Source: Megaleporinus macrocephalus
Lineage: Eukaryota > Chordata > Actinopteri > Characiformes > Anostomidae
Length of the DNA: 64,000 nt
Direction: 5' to 3'
Assembly (NCBI GenBank): GCA_021613375.1
Contig: CM038703.1
Location: forward strand, 16,857,694-16,921,693
Translations under genes and position numbers: made by a program
In this document: one piece after another, positions 55,588 through 64,000 of the stretch
Numbering within the stretch: the first letter of the stretch is position 1
Layout: every line of letters begins with the position of its first letter
Notes under the pieces: generated by a model
Databases searched by the model: none
The model's input: the letters and a program-made list of their open reading frames with translations, nothing else
Told to the model about the DNA's origin: nothing

Positions 55588-56640
55588 AATGGACTAGACT
55601 GAGTAAGTCAGAGTCAGAAATGGACTAGACCGAGATAGTCAGAGTCAGAGATGGACTAGACTGAGTAGGTCAGAGATGAACTAGACCGAGATAGTCAGAG
55701 TCAGAGATGGACTAGACTGAGTAGGTCAGAGATGAACTAGACCGAGATAGTCAGAGTCAGAGATGGACTAGACTGAGTTAGTCAGAATCAGAGATGGACT
55801 AGACTGAGTTAGTCAGAGTCAGAGATGGACTAGACTGAGTAGGTCAGAGATGAACTAGACTGAGTTAGTCAGAGTCAGAGATGGACTAGACTGAGTTAGT
55901 CAGAGATGAACTAGACTGAGTTAGTCAGTGTCAGAGATGGACTAGACTGAGTTAGTCAGAGTCAGAGATGGACTAGACTGAGTTAGTCAGTGTCAGAGAT
56001 GGACTAGACTGAGTTAGTCAGAGATAAACTAGACTGAGTTAGTCAGTGTCAGAGATGGACTAGACTGAGTTAGTCAGAGATAAACTAGACTGAGTTAGTC
56101 AGTGTCAGAGATGGACTAGACTGAGTTAGTCAGAGTCAGAGATGGACTAGACTGAGTTAGTCAGAGTCAGAGATGAACTAGACTGAGTTAGTCAGAGTCA
56201 GAGATGGACTAGACTGAGTTAGTCAGTGTCAGAGATGAACTAGACTGAGTTAGTCAGTGTCAGAGATGGACTAGACTGAGTTAGTCAGTGTCAGAGATGA
56301 ACTAGACTGAGTTAGTCAGTGTCAGAGATGGACTAGACTGAGTTAGTCAGAGTCAGAGATGAACTAGACTGAGTTAGTCAGTGTCAGAGATGGACTAGAC
56401 TGAGTTAGTCAGTGTCAGAGATGAACTAGACTGAGTTAGTCAGTGTCAGAGATGGACTAGACTGAGTAAGTCAGTGTCAGAGATTAACTAGACTGAGTTA
56501 GTCAGTGTCAGAGATGGACTAGACTGAGTTAGTCAGAGTCAGAGATGGACTAGACTGAGTTAGAGTCAGAGATGAACTAGACTGAGTTAGTCAGTGTCAG
56601 AGATGGACTAGACTGAGTTAGTCAGAGTCAGAAATAGACT
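55588..56640. repeat. 31-bp minisatellite, about 34 units
   Basis: The unit is GACTAGACTGAGTTAGTCAG followed by TGTCAGAGATG. Variants include AGAGTCAGAG for AGTGTCAGAG, GATGAAC for GATGGAC, GAGTAGG near the left edge, and shorter units lacking part of the GTCAG block. In the middle, GGAC and GAAC units alternate. It has no coding meaning. Confidence 0.97.
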
Positions 56641-58900
56641 ACAATGAATTTCACGGGACTAGACCAGCAACAGACTGATGACCTAAGCTGTGCCTGTGTA
56701 TGCTTCCGCATGCACGTGATAAAGACTGCTTTCCGATCACTAGCAGAATGATCGTGATCGACTGAGCAGTGCTCATACATTCCTGTGTGTCAATAAACTC
56801 AAGTCATTGCTGAAGGTCTCCTGATCTCTGATTCCTGAAGGCTGAATTTCTAACAGTTTGAATGAACATTAAGAGCACGATAAAGTCCCTTCCGTATGGT
56901 CGTCGACTTTGTTAACTAATTACAAAACTTGAGTTGCAAACTCCAAACGCTGAGAGAAAGAGAACGAGAGAGATAGTGAGCGAAGGCGAAGGAAGGCCAG
57001 TCTCCTGATACCAAAGCTCTCCAGGTGGTTTTGGCTCTTCGCTCACAGCCCGTCTCCCACTTAGCCTGTGTGCAATCACGTCTTGCGTACGAGCTCTATC
57101 AACCCACTATCTCATCTCCCACTGCTGGAAGCTCACACAGCAGCGATGACGGTGCCTATGGCTAATGAATACAATGCAAAAAAAAAAAGAGCTGATGTGC
57201 GAGGCCCGCAGGCTCAGGACCGCCGCAGATAAGAGGCTGAAGATGACGAATGGCCTCGTGTGCAGCGCCACACAGATAAGCTGCTCTGAGGCAAGTCTAG
57301 CTGGGGACACATCTATTGTTGACCACTGTGAATACCCGATGCTTAAACGTAGAAAAATGAAGTGAGACGCATAAACACGCATTCAGTGATGGAACGGCTA
57401 ATTAAGACAAAGCGGGCCACAAATCTGTCTGACATTTCACCAGTGCCAGAGGGGCCTCCAGTTGGCATGCTAATGCTTTAAGATCGGGCCAATGACAGCC
57501 TCTACAGAGAGGCTGTCGTCCAATCTGATAGCGGCTTTATCCCTGACATCCAATCAGAGTTATCAGTGATCTCTAGCTATGTATATAACTCGGCCAATCT
57601 GACAGGGATAAGAGTAGATTCTTACAAATCCCCCTTACTGTTCCCCCTGGCACAGTGCCAGCTGATAGGAGTGAACAGTTGAGGTGTGAATACTTCACAA
57701 CCCAAATTTATAATTACTAATGTAGATATACATTAACATTTAAAAGTTTAATTCAATGTTTAAAAAAAAAAAAAAAAAAAAGTGACAAGTCAGACAGACC
57801 TCCAGATTCAGAACCTCCAAGAATTCTCCAGATTCACACTGAAGACAATGTAAGTACTATTTTATGTTTTGTTTGTATAAGTCACAGACTTCATACTAAT
57901 ATTACTTAATTTTAATTATTTAATTATTTAAATAAAGGGACAATTAAATTAAAATGCTCATTTATAATTTATTTTTCATTTCTAAAACAGATTTACACAC
58001 TTCCCCAAACAATATTTTTTCAATACTGTACCTCTATATTCACCTTCAGTCTGAAACATCTGAGCTCCTGTGTGTTTAAGCCCTGCCTCCCAATGAATCC
58101 AGTGTGCTCTGAATGCTCAGCGAAATCAGAGAAAAAGGCTGAAATTCGATTTCAGGCAGCTGAAAAAAGTGGTTTCTGTGGGGGAGAGTTTCCCCCTCTG
58201 GCATGTAACATGTAACTTTGTAACTTTGGAAAACATTTGCATGCACAAAATGCTACAAAACAGTAAAAGAAAGGGAAAAATTAGAAGAGCGTAACAGGAT
58301 CGCTTTAATCTCATCAGGCTAAAGAACAGCCTTCAGACACTAAGATTAGTTTGAACGCTGGGTCGCAACTAAGCCAGCTGAAAAAGTTATGTTAATTCTT
58401 TATTAATTCTTAAATGCATCTTGCAATGCATTTATTAAGATTAATATATTTTATATTTTTGTTGGAAAGTGTGACTGATTAAAAATGAGGCTGAATGTTT
58501 TAGGCAAAATATCTCTATGATTTTCTGATTGTGATTCAAATAGTCATTTTCTATGAACCTTTTTGGGTTGTTTCTGATTGGTCTACCTCATCTACACGTG
58601 GTTCACAAGCTTTGTGTTATTATTTTACACGTAAAATTTGTTTAAGCAACATGGTTGACAATGTGGGCTATTATAAAAATGGCAGCTTTTGGGATTTGAA
58701 TACTTCACCCTTTCAAATTATGATTTTGATATAAAAACAAAGGATTTTTAATTACCAGTCCAATCAACACAGAATTGTACTGAACTAACTGCTCTATAAC
58801 CATTTACCACAGTTTTTGTGACAGTTACAAATAGCCCCTCAGCCTGTCACGATTCAAGCTGCCTATTGGGTTAATTATTTGTATTTGCTGTTTTTTTTAG
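56641..58900. other. Low-repeat region, candidate regulatory DNA at 57100-57600
   Basis: 57100-57600 is non-repetitive, with two AGATAAG words (57227-57233 and 57274-57280), CTTTATCC at 57535 and TGATTA/TAATTAAG words. These match GATA-factor and homeodomain site types, but short sites occur by chance. A poly-A run lies at 57761-57781. Nothing is coding. Confidence 0.35.
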
Positions 58901-58907
58901 TGAATTG

Positions 58908-59792
58908 TACGGTGGCCGAGAAGACCCAACGCACTGCAAAGAGAAAAAACACTTTCATCAAAAAGACAACATGGGCACTTCATTTCACAAATGCGCTACA
59001 AAACTGTCCACAACACAACGGAAGTGTTTCCAGAGGACACTTAAAGGACGTGGGACTATATACGGCGACGCAATGTAAACTGAACCACGTGGAGCCGCGG
59101 TAGCGTGTAATGAGAAGTAAGTTTGGCTAGATTTGCTAACTATCCAGACTTACTTCTCATTAGATGCTAGTGATGGCCAGATTAAGCCTCTTGACGCGTT
59201 GAAGCTTTCCTTCCAGTTGGTTCAAAAAGGTTAATTACTGGAAGCTTCATGTGCACACGAACCTCTTGCAACGTTGTCAGCGTGGGAACAAGTATATACA
59301 TAAAACACCGTAATTTCATTTTCTGTGGTTCATTCATTTGTTTATCTGATCTGTGTTTGATTGTGGGGGTAATAGAGATCTAATAATAAAAAAAACTGCC
59401 AGTATGATTTTAGTCAGTAAATAAACCCAATAGGACGTGAGATATTGATGTTAAAACTGTTGCAGTGGTTTTAAGAGATGGGACAGTGATTGTGGGGCAA
59501 TGATGAATTTAATTTTATTAATAAACAATAAATCACATAAGCTTCATAAGCCGTATCATTTGCCCATCACTATTAGACGCTACCGCTGCTCTGCGTGGTC
59601 CTGTTTACATTGCGTCACCGTATGTGGTCCCACGTCCTTTAAGTGTCCTCTGGAAACACTTCCGTTGTGTTGTGGACAGTTTTGTAGGGCATTTGTGAAA
59701 TGTAGTGCCCATGTTGCCTTTTTGATTAAATTGTTGTCTGTTTGCAATGCGTTAGTGAATCTGCACTGCGTTGGGTCTTCTCGACCACCGTA
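58908..59792. mobile_element. Fold-back element with ~200-bp inverted ends
   Basis: The left arm (58908 to about 59108) and right arm (about 59570 to 59792) are inverted copies. Both contain GAGAAGACCCAACGCA, then AACTGTCCACAACACAACGG and AAGTGTTTCCAGAGGACACT, and further GACGCAATGTAAAC. The termini are TACGGTGGCCGAGAAG and CTTCTCGACCACCGTA. A second, smaller inverted repeat (TAATGAGAAGTAAGTTTGG with its complement) sits at 59107-59164 just inside the left arm. No protein is recognised in the middle. Superfamily unknown. Confidence 0.85.
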
Positions 59793-61240
59793 GAAAAAAA
59801 AAAAAGTTTTAACTTGTAGTAGAGATACTTCTTTATTAGTCTTGCTTGAATAATTAAAAAACTATTCCGAAAAAACCTGAATGTGTTAGGTTGTACCCTG
59901 CTCTCCCCTACTGTGCACCTTCACTGGCTTCAAATAATAACATTAGGAAAGTTTGGTGTCCAGAACAATCACAAGAGCTGTAGATTTCTCTAAAATGTCT
60001 ACAAAAACTATATCACATGCAGACAATGACCAGATCGAGACAGATAGATGTCATTTAAAACAATTGGAATTAATTACAATGTAATATTTATCTAACCAGC
60101 TAACATCTGAATGGAAGTGTTTATGTATTCACTGTTCAGGGAACGCTAAAGCAAGTGTACATATCAGCGGAACTTTTCAGAATCAGAGATAAAGCAAGAG
60201 AGGCAGGGAGAAAGAAAAGAACAGAAAGAGAGGGATCTTATCAGCGCGGCAGGCATGCAGGGATCAGCTCCGGGATCAGAGTGGAGCGAAGGAGGGTCAC
60301 ACTCAAAGACTGCAAGCAGCTTTAGACTGGCCTTATCGCTGCAGCACTACAGAGGGGGAGAGGGCAGCGGGGTTGTGGGGGTGGGGGGCAGACCGGGTGC
60401 GTCAGCACAGAGGTGATCAGGCCCATCTGTGTGATGTGGCTCCAGACAGAGAAGACTGCCACAGCCAGCAATGAGATTCTGCCCTTGTTGCCTGAGAGAT
60501 GGCAAATATGGCGTTTACCATGAAGCGCTGCTTATGCTGGAAGAACAGGCTTACGCTGCCATCTGATAACATTCTTCAACTACCAGACAGCGCAGGGAAA
60601 CTCAGAAAGGCTCAGTGCTTCCTCCCCACGCAGTGTCGGTTCACTCCCTGCACTTCTTTATTAACAAGTTATTTGTACCAGCTACAAATGATTTGATTGG
60701 ATCATTATTTGACTGGAGTCAACTGGTTTAAACTGCAGTGGTATAGATCTAAAAGCAGCGGGGAGGCTTGTAAATGTAGCCACACATTACTGGTATAAAG
60801 CATCGATGTTCCTGGCTGAACGCTAACCAAGCCCTCAGTGGTCGTTGGGCAGGGTGACTACGTTATCTGCTCTGCTTTAGACATTGTAGTTGTCAGGCTG
60901 GCATGGGTAGCACGTGAGCTGGAACAGACGAAGGCCGGGAATTGACGGACACAAATACAAGCTTTTAAACGAAAAGTAAACAAACGGGATACGAAGACAG
61001 ACAGTTATTACAACAAGTTATCACAACGACAGAGTTTCCACAACAAGTTATCACAATGACCGTATCAAAGACCACGCAGACTTGACAGGACGTAACAGTA
61101 GTATTTTTTATTATTCAGTTTCTGTTGAGGCTTGAGATTGAAAGGATTCTTATATGCATTGTGATTCTTTCTAATTGATTAAAAAAACAACATCAATCAA
61201 ATTTTTATATCAATAAATAACAAGTAGAACCAATGGCTCC
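59793..61240. other. No recognised gene
   Basis: 60230-60480 is GC-richer and non-repetitive. 60895-61095 resembles the AC/GA-rich retroelement end seen at 25500-25682. No exon recognised. Confidence 0.4.
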
Positions 61241-61322
61241 TCTACAAGAGAGCACAGACACAGTCTTTACTTTCAATGGAAGTCAATGGAAGCTGTTTTG
61301 AAGCATTTCTAAAGGTCTGATC
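61241..61322 (-). mobile_element. TIR element family A, part left of a hAT insertion
   Basis: AATGGAAGTCAATGGAAGCT and GTTTTGAAGCATTTCTAAAG are the reverse complement of the family A interior, with one internal deletion. It continues at 61720 after the hAT element. Confidence 0.65.
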
Positions 61323-61711
61323 TAGGGCTGTGTATTGGCAAGAACCTGACGATACGATACGCATCGTGATACAGCGGTCACGATTCAATATATCACGATA
61401 TACTGTGATACTGCAAACAAAGTGATATACTGTGATTTTTCAAATCATACTATTAAAACACACCACTACATGAACAGGTTTGTCAATGCTTACAATAGCG
61501 TTGCACCCTTGTGCTGCTTGTTAATGTTGGAGTGGAGCTGAAAATGGATTACAACACTGCCATCTAGTGGTCAGGGGTTTAAACACACCACACAAGGATT
61601 CACTGTCTGCCAGGAATCTGTGTATCGATACTGTGTTTTTGAGAATCGATACAGTATCACAAAACATAATATCCCGATATTCGATATTTTTGATATTTTC
61701 TTACACCCCTA
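61323..61711. mobile_element. hAT-type miniature element inserted in a family A copy
   Basis: The ends are TAGGGCTGTGTATTGGCAAG and GATATTTTCTTACACCCCTA. A perfect 8-bp duplication, GTCTGATC, flanks it (61315-61322 and 61712-61719). The subterminal parts are rich in CGATAC and ATCACGATA words. The interior is 389 bp and non-coding. Confidence 0.92.
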
Positions 61712-61745
61712 GTCTGATCATGATGAAAATTTTCACAGCAGCTAC
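61712..61745 (-). mobile_element. TIR element family A, part right of the hAT insertion
   Basis: ATGATGAAAATTTTCACAG continues the family A sequence left at 61322 once one copy of the 8-bp duplication is removed. Confidence 0.65.
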
Positions 61746-61844
61746 TGAGTTTGAATAAGAATTTGACAAAAATAGAGATCATGATTCAAAATTTTCTATA
61801 TGATTTAAAGATGACAGCTGCCCTTTTGTATTCCCTGAAGGTTT

Positions 61845-61942
61845 ACTGATGAACGGACCAATAGAAATGATCCAAACTCACTTGGAATTCAACGTATTTA
61901 CATTGCAAGGTTTTTGGCATCTCCTGTAAAGTTGCTATTTTC
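61845..61942 (+). mobile_element. TIR element family A, fragment
   Basis: ACTGATGAACGGACCAATAG, then CACTTGGAATTCAACG and TTTTTGGCATCTCCTGTAAA. Opposite orientation to the copy 100 bp upstream. Confidence 0.65.
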
Positions 61943-62574
61943 AGCAAGTCTGTGCTCTCTCTCACTCCGAAATCACTTCAGTACTGCTCTATTCTGTGAG
62001 CCAGACAGCCTTTTTTCCTCACAATGACGAGCGACGGACATTCATAAACAGCGTCTGCATGGTGGGCTCTTTATTAGACACACATGCTGGAAATTTTCAC
62101 ACATTACAGCAAAGTTCCAGTTAGTGGTACGCGCCTGTTTTGCTGCGTGAATGATGAAGATGGCAGTAAAAGCCTGCGCATTTACCATCTGCCGTTTTCT
62201 AGCCTGTGATTAGGCCAACACTTCAGGCCTAAACCTTTTGAAAAAAGCCTGCATAGCGTAGAAGGTTTAGCTAGTTTTCTGCCCATACGTTACAGAATTA
62301 GGAGCAGGCACGGAGCGGCACAGGTTCTCAGATGTGTGAGCGAGAAGCAAGCATGGAGCGGGAAATAGAAAACCCCTAGTGGAGCTGGAGCGGAGTTGTT
62401 ACCGAAACGCTTTGAGCAAGGAGCGGAAATGTCAGCTACTCTGCCCTGAAATAAACCCACGTGCAACCAGGGACTTTATAAAGTAAGACATTGTCCAGCT
62501 TAGAAGAGGAAACAAAAAAGCAGGAGCCAATAAAATGCCATTAAATGATCTGCATGGAAAGGTCATCGGAAGCA
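61943..62574. other. No recognised feature
   Basis: Short frames only. Near 62300-62420 the GGAGCGG-type words recur, without a clear repeat unit. Confidence 0.4.
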
Positions 62575-63098
62575 AATCTTACCTGTGACCTCATCACAAA
62601 AGTCCAGATAGGAATTATGCAAAACAACACCTAGATGCGCCAGAGGCTATCCGGAATCCTGCGCTGTGGGCTGATGAAGTCAAAATAAAACTCTTGGGCC
62701 ACAATCAGCTAAATCTGCCACACTGGATGAAAAGAACACCTTTCCAGCTTTAAAGCAAGGTGGTGGATCTATCATGCTCCAGGGCTGAATGAGCGGGTAG
62801 GGGGAAGAACGGATTCCAGTAGAAGCAAATGTGGAACAGCCAGTCCACAAACTGAAGTTAAAACAAGACTGGCTTCTACAACAGGAGAATGATCCAGGAA
62901 CGTTTTGAAACAGCCTTCACAGTCCCCTGATTTGAACATCACTGACAATCTCAGGGTTAAATCTTAAACATGCTGTACGTGCAAGACGGCCAGAGAACTT
63001 TGCTAGAAAGGTTTTCCAAGAAGGAGTGGGGGATGATCACTGAATCAGGAACAGAAATACTTGCTGGCTACAAGCTTTTGCGAGCTGTGACTGTGACT
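62575..63098 (+). pseudogene. Tc1-type transposase remnant
   Basis: Motifs in order, across frame changes and stops: LWADEVKIKLLGHN with the first catalytic Asp near 62673, GGGSIMLQG at about 62760-62786, WLLQQENDP with Glu in place of the second catalytic Asp near 62892, and then LERFSKKEWGMITESGTEIL plus AGYK-LRAV near 63080. This is the normal motif order of fish Tc1 transposases. The copy is dead. Neither terminal inverted repeat was found, and the right side is taken over by the minisatellite. Confidence 0.78.
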
Positions 63099-64000
63099 CT
63101 TTATATTCCTTATACTCTCTTCATACTCCTCATACTCCTCATACTCCTCATACTCTCTTCATACTCCTTATACTCTCTTCATACTCCTCATACTCCTCAT
63201 ACTCTCTTCATACTCCTCATACTCTCTTCATACTCCTCATACTCTCTTCATACTCCTCACACTCTCTTCATACTCCTCATACTCTCTTCATACTCCTCAT
63301 ACTCTCTTCATACTCCTCACACTCTCTTCATACTCCTCATACTCTCTTCATACTCCTCACACTCTCTTCATACTCCTCATACTCTCTTCATACTCCTCAT
63401 ACTCTCTTCATACTCCTCATACTCTCTTCATAATCCTCACACTCTCTTAATACTCCTCATACTCTCTTCATACTCCTCATACTCCTCATACTCTCTTCAT
63501 ACGCCTCATACTCTCTTCATACTCCTCATACTCTCTTCATACTCCTCACACTCTCTTCATACTCCTCATACTCTCTTCATACTCCTCATACTCTCTTCAT
63601 ACTCCTCATACTCTCTTCATACGCCTCATACTCTCTTCATACTCCTCATACTCTCTTCATACTCCTCATACTCTCTTCATACTCCTCACACTCTCTTCAT
63701 ACGCCTCATACTCTCTTCATACGCCTCATACTCTCTTCATACTCCTCATACTCTCTTCATACTCCTCACACTCTCTTCATACGCCTAATACTCTCTTCAT
63801 ACTCCTCATACTCTCTTCATACTCCTCATACTCTCTTCATACGCCTCATACTCTCTTCATACTCCTCATACTCTCTTCATACTCTCTTCATACTCCTCAT
63901 ACTCTCTTCATACTCCTCACACTCTCTTCATACGCCTCATACTCTCTTCATACGCCTCATACTCTCTTCATACTCCTCACACTCTCTTCATACTCCTCAT
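63099..64000. repeat. 20-bp minisatellite, continues past the window
   Basis: The unit is CATACTCTCTTCATACTCCT, in about 45 copies, with variants CAC for CAT, ACGCC for ACTCC and occasional loss or gain of a 10-bp half (CATACTCCTC). Three units make 60 bp, so a 272-codon frame stays open (FILLILSSYSSYSLHTPHT repeats) from 62970 to 63788. That frame is not a gene. Confidence 0.97.

Noticed and set aside
55588..56640. Regular repeats as a CRISPR-like array
   Set aside because: Units are directly adjacent without unique spacers, and the genome is eukaryotic. The same applies to the 36-bp and 20-bp arrays.
62970..63788. 272-codon frame rich in Ser, Leu, His
   Set aside because: The first 50 codons are Tc1 remnant and the rest is the 20-bp minisatellite, which stays open in three-unit steps.

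Overview
This window reads as nuclear DNA of a teleost fish. The evidence is the repeat content. It holds Tc1/mariner transposons with TA target sites, hAT-type elements with 8-bp target duplications, L2-clade LINE 3' ends with the fish-typical tail (TCGCTYTGRATAAGAGCG then GTAAATGTAAAT), tRNA-derived SINEs, and long (TA)n, (CA)n and (GA)n tracts. The combination of repeat families suggests an ostariophysan such as a characin or catfish, but that is an inference. Nothing resembles bacterial, viral or organellar DNA.

I find no host protein-coding gene I can defend. All long reading frames come from broken transposon proteins or from tandem repeats whose unit length keeps a frame open. The window is therefore probably intergenic, or lies inside a very long intron.

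Layout. 1-2.7 kb: an L2 tail, a truncated hAT-like element (family C) and a SINE. 3.2-4.4 kb: a Tc1 copy with both ends, inserted in a (TA)n array, carrying a frameshifted transposase. 5.9-8.7 kb: TIR element family A, SINE debris and a transposase-less Tc1-type element. 10.5-12.2 kb: purine-rich DNA with two weak exon-like stretches. 12.2-25.5 kb: the least repetitive part, broken only by two hAT-like insertions (16.2-17.2 and 18.4-19.5 kb), and the best place to look for conserved non-coding elements. 25.5-38.3 kb: nested hAT and Harbinger-like elements, a 1.15-kb Tc1 copy with ~200-bp inverted ends, an L2 end on the minus strand, a Tc1 remnant and two further inverted-repeat elements. 40-50.5 kb: a SINE, two near-identical L2 fragments exactly 2540 bp apart, two hAT insertions with perfect 8-bp duplications, and L2 debris. 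51.6-56.7 kb: (CA)n, a LINE split by an insert that holds a 36-bp minisatellite, a complete family A copy, and a 31-bp minisatellite. 58.9-59.8 kb: an 885-bp element with ~200-bp inverted ends. 61.2-64 kb: a hAT element inside a family A copy, a Tc1 remnant, and a 20-bp minisatellite that runs off the end.

No pathway or operon is encoded. The biology here is layered transposition: several insertions carry target duplications that fix the order of events, and a few elements hold short exon-like pieces next to splice donors that may be captured host or transposase exons.
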